From assembly GCA_027604505.1 (NCBI GenBank), contig JADIIX010000070.1, positions 1 through 64,000 of the forward strand: DNA of 64,000 nucleotides, given 5' to 3'. This stretch comes from Gonapodya sp. JEL0774. Taxonomy: Eukaryota; Monoblepharomycota; Monoblepharidomycetes; Monoblepharidales; Gonapodyaceae. The position numbers were made by a program, and so were the translations under genes. Positions within the stretch are counted from its first letter, which is position 1; each line of letters begins with the position of its first letter. Of this stretch, positions 36,860 through 50,775 are shown one piece after another. A model generated the notes under the pieces. It was not told where the DNA came from, did no database searches, and saw only the letters and a list, made by a program, of their open reading frames with translations.

Positions 36860-39298
36860 TTAGCGTTTTAGTGCGACTTCTGTTCCTTCCTCCACATTAT
36901 CCAACAACCCAACGTTGCCCTCAATCTTCGGTGGGACAATACTTTCTCGTCGTCGGATCCACTCAGACTGCGAGGATCTGGCTTCTGTACCCCACACCAC
37001 GACTGCCACGCACAGGGTCGATGAGAGGACTGCGACGCACACAATGGCGGTAAAAAACCAACCCAGCCCCCAATTGCCAAGGAGGTTGATGGACCACAAG
37101 GGTGCCGAAGCGGCTACACCGGTTTTGACCTGGTTTGGTTGAATAGTATGAGCACAAGCAAAATCGATGAGGTTTGGGAGGTGAGCTGAGCTCAGAAACA
37201 CAGACTGACCATTTGTATGAGGGCACTGATCGCAGATGCTCGCGTTGTGAAGACTAGTTGTCATCATGGAATGTTCCAGAAGTCACCCCCACAGTTTTCA
37301 GTGAGGTACTGAAAATGAAACTCACTGTCAACCAGATATACCGTCGTGACGTTGTTCACAACCATGAAGCCAAGTCCAGCAAGTACCAAGCTGAGGAGCG
37401 GAACCACAAAGTGTACCTTTGCTTGCACACTCCACCCCACACCGAGGACGCCGAGGGAAAATGGAATCATAGCGAAAGGGATTACACGCAGACGATCTTC
37501 AGGACGGTGAACGCCATTGTTTCGGAGCGCTGACCTGCGGATCTCTCGGTCGGAGAGGTAGCCGCCCAGTTGTGCCCCTGATCATAGCGGAGAAAAACAC
37601 AAACCGACACTCTGATATCGACCATCGCAAGTTACACTCCAAAGTGTTCACTGACCGGAGAATTGTCCAATGGCGAATGGCAGATATGCGAGACCTACAA
37701 TCGTCTCGTTAAACCCGTAGTTTTGACTCCATTCGGAGGGTGCATAGGTCAGCCTGAGTACCACGCAACAGGTGAGAAATAAAGGAGGGTATATCATTAG
37801 TAGCGCTAGCAGGTCAGCAGACGCACCATGACCTGACAGAGCACACGTGTGCAAGATTTTTGAGAATGGATTCCGTGGCAAGATGGTTGAAAATGAAGAA
37901 GACGAATAAGGAACACACACAAAACTTTGACATATGAAAGTAACGTCCAAACGCAGTCAAAAATCACGTACCAGAAGTAAATCGTCACACATGTTGCACA
38001 TATAATGGTGCCAGTAACGAACCAATACCCCAGAAAGCGTAGACTGGAAAGTGGGTTGTATTTGCTCTCCAAAAAGCGACCAAGTTGCGCACGAAAATCA
38101 GAGGCTCTGGGATCTGTCGCAGGAGGTGCCGAGCTCGCCGTTGAGAATCGAGTGCGGATGGTCTCGGGCACCAACAGCAATATGACCAGCATTCCCAAGG
38201 CACCCAGAGCAAGTAGGAAGGCAAAGGTGGCCCGCCAACCGATGGTCGCTCCGATGACACCACCTGCCGTGCAGTCAGAACCCACAGGTGGATGGTGAGT
38301 AAGAAAATGTGTTGCTTCGGGCCGACTTACCGAGCGGTGGGCCTAGTATGGGGCCAATTATGCCTCCACTTTGAAAGTATCCGAGCGCCCTTCCCCGTTG
38401 AGATATCTCAAACAGGTCTGATATTGTCCCGGCTCCAACAATCCATACAGCACAGGCGGATGCCCCTTGTAGAGCGCGACCGAAAATGAGGATATTAATA
38501 GTGGTAGATTGCCAGCATATGACACAGGAGCAAATGAAGATGGTCCAACTAGTGTGGACCTGAGATTACAATGGTGGTCCAAGAGTCGACACTGGGGAGC
38601 CGACCCACCTGCAGAAATAAACTCGCTTTCGTCCACCATTATCTCCCATCACACTCCAGAGCGTCGGTGCGAATCCAAAGCACCATGCCCAGACCGAAAT
38701 AGTCAAATTCACCAAAAACGTGGTGGTTCCAAAATCTGCTTGGACTTGAAGGAGCGATGGCGCCTGGTGATGACCAAGTACAATTGCAACCAGGGAATTC
38801 AAAGCTATCAAGACCTCTCACTCTCACATATATGTGCTGGCCTAGCGCGCCAATTAAAGAACAGCCGCTCAAAGCTGCAGCGATGGCAATCTTTTTCCTC
38901 TGTGAGTAGTTTCTAGGATCGGATTCGGGCGGAACTCCCCATGTAAGAGCTTTGATAGTCTTGAGTATGGTTCGCTGGTTATCGAGTGAGTGCAATTGCG
39001 GTTGAGTGGTGCAAAGGAAGAAACGCAGGAGTGCGATTGACCGGAAGCAATTTTGAAAGGCATGAGAGGTTAAGCATCTGCCGCCAGACCATTTATGGGT
39101 CAAAAGCTATACCATAACGACACTCACTGGTGATTTTCTTCTCGTTGCAGCGATCTCCCCAGTCTCTTTGAGGTCCAGAACAACTTCGGAAGCTGCAACT
39201 CCATCGACGGCTTCTTCCACTGGAGTAGACGCCAAAGACGGCGAGCGCGCATGAGCGGCCAGACTCTCTGACGAGGTCTCAACGTTTCCCGTTGCCAT
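36860..39298 (-). CDS. Major facilitator superfamily transporter (DHA1-like drug:H+ antiporter)
   Basis: Polytopic plasma- or vacuolar-membrane transporter. The first exon starts at the first ATG of its frame (39298, MATGNVETSSE) and codes for a polar cytoplasmic head. Hydrophobic segments follow over many short exons: KIAIAAALSGCSLIGALGQH; LVNLTISVWAWCFGFAPTLW, then the loop SVMGDNGGRKRVYF, which matches the MFS motif G.L.D..GRK/R between helices 2 and 3; TINILIFGRALQG; FQSGGIIGPILGPPLG; IGWRATFAFLLALGALGMLV, then VPETIRTR. The second half has YGFNETIVGLAYLPFAIGQF, LSDREIRR, VHFVVPLLSLVLAGLGFMVV and NLLGNWGLGWFFTAIVCVAV, near the end at TAA 36860. The GP.LGP block in helix 5 is the antiporter motif C. 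Substrate is unknown. Confidence 0.9.
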
Positions 39299-39683
39299 CG
39301 AAGATGGAACTGCTGGATTTTTGCTCCCGGTTGAGGCCACAGATACAATGTTATTGAAGCCGAATAGATCCCCATTTACACCCGAACAACATAGAAGTAT
39401 TTCGTTTAATGAGTGCTTTTGAGTCCAAATGAAGTCCCTCGTTGGTTGAACGGGACGCACTAGAGGTCACCCCTTGCTTCAAACCGAATCGTCGCGATAA
39501 TCTGAGCATCACAGTGACTCAACAACGTTCTCTTTGGAGGACACCAGCGGGCTTGACTGACGGGTTTGTGTGGGTTTGTGTGGGTTTCACCACCTAGTGG
39601 GCTCGTGTGCGGTTTGCAACCAAACTAATAATTACTGCCCTCGATTTGGATACGCCGCTGAGCGCTTAACTTACTGGCAGCAT
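39299..39683. other. Divergent spacer between MFS transporter and large RS-rich gene
   Basis: Probable shared promoter region. It contains a threefold GGGTTTGTGT repeat at about 39562-39588. The plus-strand frame is open from 39570 but has no ATG before 39684, so part of this stretch could instead be a 5' exon of the large gene behind an acceptor such as CACCTAG at about 39597. Confidence 0.4.
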
Positions 39684-42600
39684 ATGCGAGAAAACGCAGG
39701 ACTTCGTCGTGGACGTGGAAAATCGGGACGAGGGCGGGGAGAAGGGTTTGGGATTGTCGGACGAGGGAGAGCGTTGGTTGCGAATACAGGACGCAGTCAG
39801 GCCCCCAATGATATAGCAGACCGAAGAAACGTTGATTATGACACTCAAGGGCATGTCTTAGAAGCAGGAGACTCGACGGGCATTCAACGATCTCCTGTGG
39901 ACTTTCACAGTCCTCTCCAACCCACTTTACGGGGACCACCCGTGCAGGAATCAGGTTCGACACGGCAAAATCCGATTACAATTGTTGGAAAAGGAAAGTT
40001 TTTGCCTGGAGACTCGTTCGTAGTCGGCGCCTCGCAAAACGCAACATCCGACAATGAGGCGGGTCAGCCTCATTCAAAATCCCCTCAGGAGCGGTCACCA
40101 CAACTGCCGTCAATTGGAATCAACATAGTGGGCGCGGCAAGGAAGCCAGTAGCTCAAGCTTTCGGCGTTCATCGGAATGTGGGTTTACCTCCTCTCCATG
40201 TTGAATGGTAACCCTTTAACCAGACGCACGTTCTTGCAAACCTGCAGCCTTCCAGAATCGAGAGTGAATCAACAAAACTATCGCCGGTTTTGGAGTATAG
40301 TGTCGGCCCAATGACTACGGTGAGTTATCATGATGAGCGGTTGCTTTGCTTTATTGTAGCACGTTTTTGAATCCATGTCACTCAACCATTCTCTGTTCCC
40401 GGAAGCCGCCACCAAATCCACCATCGAACCCTCGCGAATCAAGTGATGGAGCTGTTCGTGGCCTCTCTCGCAAAACGTCCTCAGTCTGGGAGTCGAGGCC
40501 TCCTTCCTCGACTCATCCCGATATTCCCTATCGGCTCACGCACAGACAAGTGGAATCATCTTCTCCTTCTTCTCAACAATCGGCTTCCACCGTTACGTCT
40601 GTTGCGGCATCTCGACCGGATCCGGTGCTCGCCTCTTCGGCATTGGATACAGCTGGGAGTGAAGCAAAAACTGGTGTACTCTCGAGGCACGATGATTCCT
40701 CACTCACCGATGAACTTGCTGGAAGCAAGAACCGCGTCACCGCAGAAAGCTCGGTTGAAACGTCGACGCAACCTGCGCACGCTGGTGGTGGGTCTTCTTC
40801 AGGCCGAGTGGTATCACTCCGGGGAGCATTGAAGGGGTCTGCGAGAGGTAGAGGAAGGGGGAAGGGTGCTAACACCTCTGGAGTATCAGTGGGTTCAAGT
40901 CTGCCCCACGCTGGCATTCGACCCAACCAGGAGATTGACAGGTGAGGGCGTTAGCCCACTATTTTGATTTAACGAGCGTCTGTACTCATCCAAAATCCTT
41001 AGTGCTGTCGTACAAAACCACGAGGGTAACGTCACGTCTGGTTCTCTCTCCGCTTCAACCGCCCCTAGTACGTCTGTGGCAGTTCCACCAAATCAAGATT
41101 CAAAAGAACTCTCAGGTGGCGTTCAAACGTAAGTACATTTTCTTCGATTTTCTTGTGGATCCGTCTCATCTGCTCGATCCTATCTTCCCATGATGATCTA
41201 TATAGTCCTCAGAATTCGTTGATCGACTCTCAGCCGACAATAAACAATTCCTCTCTCCGTACTCCTCCTCGGTCAATGTCCCCTCGACCTACAATCTCAC
41301 GTTCCCCATCAACAACCCGCCGCTCGATTCGTTCGCCCCGAGCATCCCGATCCCCCTTACATTCTGCACAGCCAGACCGTTCAGGATCCCCAATTCAATC
41401 GCAACGGAACCATGGACGAAAACTAAGTGGCGTGCAAAGCCCCAATGCGCCTTCGAATCAAGCAAGCCGGCGTGCGTCGCCAACGAGCGCAGGCATCGAG
41501 GAGCACGACGGGAATGATGGACGATCTGGGGACCGTACAAATCCGAAGCCTTCCTTCAGTCCGGAATGGAGTGCGAACGTACACACAGTAGGAGTGACTG
41601 GAGAAAGTCGTCGAGATTCCGGTCGCCGTGGAAGGCGCGTGAGCCGGTGGGACTCCGAGAGAAAACCCAACGACAGTCAGGAAAGATGGGAGACTCACCG
41701 GAACCGCGATCAGCGTCTCTTGGATAAAAGCAATGCGCGGGGTGCGTCTCGATCTTCTCTAGCTCCTCCCCGGTCACGGTCAACCTCAAGGTCTGGCTTG
41801 GATGCGCCGTTTTTGTCCGCGCCTTCACTCTCAAGTTTGGACCCGAATTCTTATATCTTGAGGGAATACACTGCCAAAGATAGAGAGAGGGACAGAGTTT
41901 TGGACGAGTCGTTAAGTGGAGGGGCCCGAGTTGTTCAACCTCGCAACAGCGGATTAGACCGCCAGGACAAAGACGCTGACGGTGATGGGAATGTTCCACC
42001 CAGAGTCTCTGGTGATGAAGATCGGATGGAAGCAGAAGTTGGCGTACTGCCTGGAGATTTTGATGATTCCAGAGTATCGATAAGCGAGCATACGGCTGTG
42101 AGCCCGAGGAACGTTGAGCATGGTCGCTCTTTGGAAGTTGAAAGAGCCGCAGGAGAACAGAAATCGGAACGCAACATAGCTCTCGGGGAGAGAACTGGCG
42201 AGGGCAGCAGTGGTGCTTTGAAAATCTCAGTAGTAACAGGCCCTGATGATAACAAGTCTACCGGAGATTCTGCTTTACGAGACAGCAGTCGAATCGACGA
42301 GAGCTCTCATTTTGCGCAAAGTTGGGATTCAGAATCAGATGCTAGGACAGAATCGCCGTACCAACAATTGCGAGTTCATGGGGGTGGTGCCCTCAGACGT
42401 GTTTCCCCTCCGCGATCTGATGAAAGTAGTGGGCCCTGGCATCGCGGCAGAGAACCTCAGTCGTCATTGCAAAGGGGAGGACTAACCTCTCGTCAATCGA
42501 GATGGGGTCCTTCTCCGCACTTCGCAGATCATCGTGTCTTCGAAATACATGAACGTAAGGCTGTGCACGATCACCGTAGCATGCCACCATACCCGCGGAA

Positions 42601-45600
42601 AGACTTGGATGTTCCGATCAAAGTGGATTCAGTCGCTCTGGACGCTTCAATATCGAAGGATGCTACCGACTCTCAGCAGCTTCCAGCCGTCATATCCCGT
42701 GGGCGTGAATCGAAGTCGACGGAACGGGAGGATGAACAAATGGAGGACATATCCCCAGCAATTTCACCACTGCGAGTGGTTACGACAGGCTCGCACCGTT
42801 CGACAATTGAAAAAGGCGATAAGGAGTGTTTGGAGATGTCCATGGATGTCCACCCTCCCAGTGAGTGTATTTTCTCCGGCTTGCTTAACACATGTGGCGC
42901 ACCTGTCTGAAACAAATCCCGCGAACCATCTGTAGTGAGTTCAACCGTCCCCGCCGCGTTGGAGCAAGAAATTTCAAACTTCGTCAGTGCTGCCCAGCCA
43001 GAAAGTGATGTGCTCGAGCCAGAGATCCGTTCAAAGTCTCTGGATCCTCGTCCTCCCATCTCCGTGACCCTACGCACAATGCCTCCCCCTGCGTATTCTG
43101 TTGTGAACCTCGATAACGCAGAGGAGGAAGTCGATTATGGAATTGATGAGGACGAAGAATCAACCTCACAGCTCATGATGAGTTCTGTCCCAAGCTCCTC
43201 AAATGCAGATTTCGATAATGATCCGTCACGACGCCACGATCTCAAACCCTCTCATTCATTGAATTCGGTTAATGGTGCTACTGAAATAATTTACCCTAAT
43301 GACAACAAAACGGGTTCAAACTTGGAAGGTTCCAATGTATCCTCGAAAGTCGGACTTCCCCTGAATCAAACAGTCGAAGGTCTCACATCGCCTCAACCAA
43401 TTGCAACTAGCGACTCCGAAAACGTATCAGGTGCGATTGAATCACAGTTTGCAACAATGATTATCTCATTCACCGCTGGCATTGCAGACCTTCATTTTAG
43501 CGACAATGTTTTGAAGCTGCGTGCTTTTCTGAAGGATTTGTATCCTAATCACCAGAATGACTTTGATGCGAAGCTTCTGTCAACCTTCCTACTAAGTGTA
43601 GAAGCACAAAGTGGATCCACGTCGCACCCAGAGTCTCTTTCAGTGACGGGCTTTGTCTACGACGGTAAACGGACTGCGGGGTCAGGGCATGACACAGACA
43701 AACGGAGAATTCAGTCGGCTGATTGTGATATTGGGGAGCCGTCGAGTGAGGATTACACCCACGAGATGTTCCACGTGATAGCACTGTTGTGGACATTGAG
43801 TCATGCATTTTTATTTCAATCCAGGTATTTCGCATTTGTCGTTGGCATCCCCGAATGGCTTGTCACTTTCACGCTCTCCGGACGCTGTTGGCCACACCAC
43901 CCCGAGTCTGGGCAAAAGGACAGCCGGGGATGAGCTTGAGAATGGGGAAAGGAAGCGTGCGCGGCGCGAAGAACTAGATTCTATCCTTTTCGCTCAATCA
44001 CTGCCACGTCCATTCGACGAAGTGGAGCGAATATTGTCCAACCGTGATCGCAGCTTAGAGGATGCCGTTGCTGTTGTGGAGAGTTTGAATACGTCTGGTA
44101 GTGCCTCACCTAATTTATTGTCCCGGTTGCTTGGTGAAGCTTTTCTCCGTTCATCCAGTTCAAGTCTGATAGAACGCGTCACGCAACTGCTTGATGGGAA
44201 CACGACATGGACTCTTAGTGATGCTATAGTAGTGCAGATAACCACAAGTCAAGAGCTTTTTCGGGATAAAGGCGTTGAACCATGGAGAAAACTATTCTGG
44301 CTTATTCGCAGAAAATCGTACGTGATGCCGGATCAAGTTGCATTCGCAATGGCGGACGCTCTTAGTCGTTACGAGGCCGTCGACGATCTTTTGGAGTTCT
44401 ACAGATATATCATGACAACAACGCCTGCAGAACGGACTCCGTCCTATCTCAAGGAAGTGCTTTTCACACTTCTGGACTTGACCGAGAAGAGACAGTGGTG
44501 GGATGCGGCCGTCGAGCTTGCCGATACAATCTTCGCATGCAACAGCAAGTTCGAGAGGGACCGTTTCTCACCTATTTTGAGAGGGGTCTGTCGAGCTCGT
44601 AGACTGGACTTGGCGGATCGGCTCTTTGAAAGCTTGAAACAAAGGGGTCTTCACCGCGAATTTTTTGAAGACATGCTGTCGCTGACTGCCACTCCAAGTA
44701 CTGCGCAAAGAGCGTTGCAGCTTATAAAGGACATGATTGAGTCTGGTATGAGACCTACCCACCGACAGCTAGCACTCGTGAAGGGTGCTTGCACTGCAGC
44801 AGGAACCACTGCGAGATTTATCACGGTTTGGCAAGAAACGTTGCATAAATTCAGCTCCAGAATCGACGTGGAAATGGATCTCTGTTCGGAAGTGGTCGAG
44901 ATGTGTTTAAGTGCCCAACTGTACCCGCAGGCCTTTTGGACAGTATCATTCATGAAAACAAGGAACTTTGATCTCCACAGGGTTTTCCAAGCCATCCTCG
45001 CTTCTATTCCAGCAGGACTGCGGGTGCCGGACCCCTTAACACTGGCTCTTGATATTAGGAGCCTTGGTCTTACTCTGTCCGATCAGGAGCGTTCTTTCTT
45101 TGTTACTTTGCTCGAGGAGATGAATGCTTTCGAGGAGGCCGCTCACTTCCTCACCGTCCCCTCTTTATCAGATGCATTGATTGATCTGGTATGTTGAGTA
45201 AATTCGTAACTACCGGTTCTCCGACCTCAACTCATTCGAGCAAAGGTCACTCCAACTCGGATTTTGCGTGTACTCGCGAATGCAGTTCCTTTTGAGGCGC
45301 TTGCCTTCCTATTGAGGCATCCTCGCCTTACGTACGACTGGCATGACCTTGCAAAACTTGTGGATTACCTGGTGAAGACCACAACCTCGTCCTCACATAT
45401 TCACGACATTTGGGAACAACACCTTTCTGGAGAGTTGACGTATATCCCGTCAATAGAGGTCGTTAGAAGTTTGATCGAACACACAGTACAGGGTGGTGAC
45501 TGGAAATCACTCAAGATGCTTATCTCAAAATTACGAGTTCGCAAGGCTCCTGCTTCGGCTTCCCAAATTCGCTTGATTTTACATGCATTAGAGTTTCATT

Positions 45601-47383
45601 ATGAGGAACCGGAAGCACGCGCAGCAGCATTTGAGGTAATTTCAGAATAGTTCTCGGAAGTTTATTCGCACTAAAGGTTGCCAAATCCGGATCTGTGGAC
45701 AGGCTTATTGCTGGGGTTGCGAACGACACGAACTCGGCAAACTAAGTGCTCCCAATTTGATTCAGAATGCTTGTCTTCATCTTGATTCTGTTTCCACTGT
45801 ACTCGAAGCTCGAATGTGCGCAGTACGCGCGTTGGAGTTCTTGAAGTCTTTGGGCTCTGAACACGTCAGAAGTTCTCTGGATGCAATTAATCGAAAGAAT
45901 TACGATCGTTTGATGGCCGGGCAAAACTGGTTTCATGCGCGTAACCATGGCATCCAATTCATACCCCCATCTACTCTCTTTGCAAAGGGACAGAATCTCA
46001 CCGTAACATCTCACATTCTTTCGGTTTTGCAAAAGATGCTGGAAGATATGGTACCACCATTATCTTCGACATTCAAGGTTGGATCTCGTCCGCTTCTGTA
46101 CGTGGATGGACCAGTTCTTCAGAAATGGTTCCGAGAGATTGGTGCTAATTGGAGTGCAGGATCCCTATGTGCAATCCTGGAGAGCGTACCATCCTTGTTG
46201 CTTTTGCCGTTTGATGTGAGCACCAGTACATACCTTTTCTGGTAATCAGAGTGTTCATGCAGATATTCGTGTACCAGGATCATCCGGAAATTGATTTTTC
46301 TGGAGAAGAGTCTACCTTGACGCCAGTTGACAGACACTGGCGTACCCGAGATAAAGTGACTTCACCAGGGTTTGACCGACCTCCTTCCGAAACTAGACCA
46401 GCAGCTCCATCACCCGAAGACTCAAATCTGCGTGTCGATGCGACACGGGTGTTGAATATCGTGCAAGACGAGAAGCCTCCTCAAGGAGGCGTAGCAACTT
46501 GGCCAGTCATGTCACCGCCCTTCGTAAAACCAACGGAACGAGAGTTCAGGCACAAAGTAGTGGAGATATTCAAAACCAGACTCGAGGTTTATCGGATCTC
46601 AGGTCGCATTGGCACCAGGGTAAGAAAGCTGCTGATAGGACTTTGATTACTTAAGATTTACTTTACGATTTCCTGCAGGAGGCGTTCAAAAACATTTGCA
46701 AAACCCTCTCGGAGGACTTCATCACAAAGCGCATGACCGCATTTTTCGCTTTGTCAGTGCCGCCGTCTGAATACGAGGCGAATCTCGAAAGCGAAATCAG
46801 CTCTATTGTGGACTCTGAACTACAGAGCTTTACAGTGAACACGCCATATTCGGAAAGTGGCGGAACAGGGCTGGGCTCCGCACAATTCAGTGTTGAAATC
46901 GCTTCCGAAAGGAAGCACCAAGATGGCACCTTGTCCAAGGTTGTTCAAGGACCTCGTGCTTCCGATGCGGCCTGGATGCCGGTCGATGCATCCACAACGA
47001 GCAAAGATAGTCGTTCTGCTTGGGAACCGCGAGATTCGTCCCCCCGGCGCGGTAAGGAGGGTGTGTTGCATGGTGCGGATCGAGTAGCGGAGATGGGAGA
47101 ACGCTCGCGTCGCTCGTCGAGACCAGCGCACGATGGAAGTCCACCACCGTATCAGCGAGACGAACAGAGAGATCTGAATTCTTTCCGGAGAGATTACAGC
47201 AACTCGAGAGATCGCACCACTGCTGATGCGGAAAGGGAAAGTTCAAGTCGCGGACGCGGGGACAGGTCGAGAGGTCGACATGGTCACTCGCGGCGGCCAA
47301 ATCAAGGCCGAGATTGGGAGGATAGGCACGGTTCGCGTGGGGGATCCTCCTGGAATCCTGATTGGCGGAAGTCTCGCCAATAG
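39684..47383 (+). CDS. Very large RS/RG-rich protein with helical-repeat middle and SRI-like C-terminal domain
   Basis: Open frames chain across about a dozen introns without a forced stop, so I treat this as one gene of about 2,000 residues. From the ATG at 39684, the head is RG-rich (RRGRGKSGRGRGEGF). A long Ser/Arg/Pro region (41200-42900) follows, with SR dipeptides such as SRSPSTTRRSIRSPRASRSP. A nuclear-localisation-like ERKRARREE lies near 43955. From 44000 to 46200 the sequence is all-helical and PPR-like (WWDAAVELADTIFAC, ARRLDLADRLFESLKQRGLH). Near 46540-46830, REFRHKVVEIFKTRLEVY, GRIGTREAFKNICKTLSEDF and a following helix resemble the SRI domain of Set2. The tail is RS/RG-rich. Two introns need AAG acceptors (40403-40405, 45243-45245). 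No SET domain is present. It could be two genes; no clear terminator was seen. Confidence 0.7.
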
Positions 47384-47565
47384 GTGTAAATATCACGGAG
47401 ACATCATCATGGCAATATCGGTTACTGTCCAATCTTACATAATACTACTGGCATTCATCAAGAGGTCAATTTGAAGATCCACTTGTTCATGGTTGCGACA
47501 CTTTTCTCACGTTGATGTGGATTATTGGCAGAGGTACAATTTCACAATTACTTTCATATACACCT

Positions 47566-50500
47566 TTACTCCGATGAAGTCTGCACCAGGCGTGTTACTT
47601 TGCCGATTGCAACGGTGCGACCTAGAAAAGGAACCAGCGGATTAATCTTGTCCGTGTCAACCGTTGGAACACGAATCTCTTGACCAACCTTCATCTCTCA
47701 ATGTCAGCCTACCCAATTGTGCATGTTCAGCGTAGGGCTCCGCGCAAATCGCCTGCCCACTCGTCGTTTCAATCGTGACGATGGCAGCGTCACCCTGCTT
47801 TAGGAATTTCGGGGGATGCTTGGACTTCTTTCCTGACTTCTTATCAAGAATGTGAAGGAGATCCTAGTGGGAAGTGTTGACACCGAAGCAATGTCGGCAC
47901 AGTGTCGGCACTCTTTCCAATTTGAGCAATGTTAAGCAAACCAACCAACCTTCAGAGATACTTCCTCGACAACTGTGTGCATGTGCAAAACTGCTGTGTA
48001 ACCAGCGCAAATGATGGTCTTTGTATCCATGATAACCAGCTGGCACTCGAAAGTATTCGCAGTGTGCACAGGGTTGTTAGGCGAGCAAAGGACAAAGCCG
48101 GAGAGGGCATCCTTCATAGACACAATCCACTCTGTCACATCGGTATCATTTGATGATAAACCACGCATGCCTTCTCACCTCTTCCTCCACGTTCTTGAGA
48201 CGGATGCGGACATTGTCTCCTGCTACTGCAAATTGCTTTTCTTCCTCCTCTTCCATAATCGCCATCACTTCAGTGGGTTTCTGCAGTAGCATATGCTTTG
48301 AAATGTCATCCGACACAAATGTGGCACACAAACACCCACCCTGTTCGGCATAATCATCAGCTGCGATCCCTTGCGTATCTTTCCTGACTCAATCTTTCCT
48401 GTGACAACAGTACCCATATCTTTGAACTTATCTGCAACGGGCATGAGGAATGGCCCATCGACTTTGCGATCCGCCGGGAGTTTGAGTGTGTCCAGCAGTT
48501 CAATGAGCGACGGACCTCTGTTCGAAATGAAAAAGAATACGAGGGGTGTAAACATGACTTTTCCATCCCGAAGCGTTCCAGATGAAGACAGCAAACACAA
48601 TGGCTCACGTGTACCAAGAGACTTTCGCAGGGTCAAGCCTATCCTTCATGTTCTCACCGGTGAATCCAGAGAGAGGAAGTATGTCGACATCTGTTCACAA
48701 ACGTGAATCGGGCGAGACGATCATGTCATCGGCGTGGGAACATAGAGCATGTCGTCCGTACACACCGGTCTTTGGGTTGAACCCAACTTGTTTCAAGAAC
48801 GGCACAAGCTTCCCCACAATTTCATCAAACCTGTCAAAGCGCTTTGTTAACAAACACAAAACTACTCCCCAACGTTGTGATAAGACGCACCGTCCCTTGT
48901 CCCATCCAACCGTGATATCGTCCATCTTATTGATAGCCACAACCAACCGCTTCACTCCAGCCGTCTTGACCAGCATTGCGTGTTCGCGAGTCTGACCACC
49001 CCTCTCGAATCCTGTCTCGAACTCCCCCTTACGGGCGGATATGACCAAGACGGCGACGTCTGCTTGACCAGCCCCAGCGATCATGGAGGGTACGTACGTT
49101 TTATGACCTAACATTGATGCAAATCACGACGTAAAACGTTTTCAGTAAGCCTCCTGCTCCTTACGGCCTGCAACAAATAATTGCAAAAAGTCCACATCCG
49201 ACTCACCTGGGGCATCTAAGATTGTGAATCTCCGATTTTCCGTCTCGAAATAACCCCTGCCGTACTCGATCGTCTTTCCTTGCGCGCGCTCCTCTGGGTT
49301 CAAGTCCATGGCCCAAGATATCCACCAACCTTCGCGACCGGCGTCCTTCGCTTCCTTCTCGAGTTTTTCAATGGTACGCTTGTCCACCATGTTAGTGAGA
49401 ATGCTAAAGACGGAAGGGTCGGACCGTTCAATGAAATGAATAGTCGGCATATGGGTCAACACGGAAACGAACTCTCAATGGCCCTTCCAGGAATTTCAGA
49501 TTCCGAGCAGTTGCGCATTCCTGACAACAGGCATTTGAATGGGGCGGCAGCCTCCGACGGGATGTCTCAGAAACACAATGTGTCTCCACTTCTGCGCTTT
49601 CCTGCCCGTCCCGATCCCCTGTCCCCTTCGTGCCACCCTTTCCACATGCGACGAACTCGAAGAGACTTCAGACTGCTAGAAACCCACAGTAGCTGTCCAC
49701 CCATTGTACTTTTCCCTGCATCAACATGACCAATAAAAACAATGTTCATGTGCTCCTTGCGATTCTCTGGCACCGTAAAGTCCTCGTCCTTTTTCTTTGG
49801 TGCGGATGGTTGAGAAGCCGGTGTGGTGGAAGACGAGGTGGCACCGGCGGAGGAATTCGCGGAGGGCTTGGAGGAGGTTGAGGGAGCGGTGGCGGGTTTG
49901 GCGGCAGTAGCGGTTTTAGGGGTGTCAGCTGTGAAAAATACGGGGAGGATGGAGTGAAGGCGGTGCGCGGTTAGACACAAAGAGCTTTCAAGTCGAAATC
50001 TTGTTGAAGGAGTAGGGTGTTCTCGCGATAGAGGAGAAGGTAGGCCAACATTTGAGGGTGCAAAGGAGATCGTGCCTTCCTAAAAGACCTAGTGCGTGCC
50101 CTCCTACAAGACCTTATTCTCTTGACTCGGCAACAAAACACAGAATGTACATTCCCTGTCACGGCATCACCCCACGCTAATCCAGCCCATTCACCAAGTG
50201 CCGTCCACCATCCTTAGAGTCCAGACATACGCACTCTTTGGTTCTGCGGCCTTCGTCTCCGTGGCAGTAGGAGTTTTCGTCTCGCTCGCGGCAGCAGCGG
50301 GAGCTTTGGAGGCCCCACCACCCAAGCTCACCACCCTTGCTCCTCCAGTCCCCAGAGAAACCTTTTGGGCGGCGGGGGCGGGTGCCGGTGCCGGTGCAGA
50401 AGAGGGCGCCGCAGACCCGTACTGCTGCTGCTGGTATCCGGACGACATACCGACGTCTCGAGATTCGCGGGGTGCAGGTTGGTATTGCTGGAATGAGTTC

Positions 50501-50775
50501 TGGTGGTAGTTGGGGGGGTATGCCTGTTGGTGCCCGTATCCCCCTTGGCCGCCGTAGGCCCCCGCTCCGTATCCTCCCTGTCCGCCCTGCTGGTAGCCAT
50601 ACTGTTGTTGTGGGTAGTAGCCGTACTGCTGCTGCTGGGGTGGGTATTGGTAGTACTGGTGTTGGCCACCCTGACCTTGCCCCTGGCCATTCACGTTAAT
50701 TTCCTGCGGGTCCGCGTCCCAGGTTGGAACGAATTCATGAGCGTTTGGGTTGTAGTTGGGGTTCCAGCCTGACAT
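47566..50775 (-). CDS. SUP35: Translation termination factor eRF3 (SUP35), GTP-binding subunit
   Basis: GTPase that works with eRF1 to release the finished peptide at stop codons. The head starts [19 protein letters not shown] and runs into a Gln/Gly/Tyr-rich segment with repeats such as [19 protein letters not shown], comparable in composition to the prion-forming domain of yeast Sup35. An Ala/Pro/Lys-rich linker follows, and the second exon begins [10 protein letters not shown]. The GTPase shows G1 [11 protein letters not shown], switch region [21 protein letters not shown]3 FTILDAPG and G4 INKMDD. Domains 2 and 3 include [31 protein letters not shown] and the end [17 protein letters not shown] before TAA at 47566. 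About eight introns. All GTPase motifs look intact. Whether the Q/G/Y segment forms prions cannot be read from sequence. Confidence 0.97.

Noticed and set aside
50328-50699. Long plus-strand open frames opposite the SUP35 head
   Set aside because: They are shadows of the low-complexity Q/G/Y-coding repeats on the minus strand.
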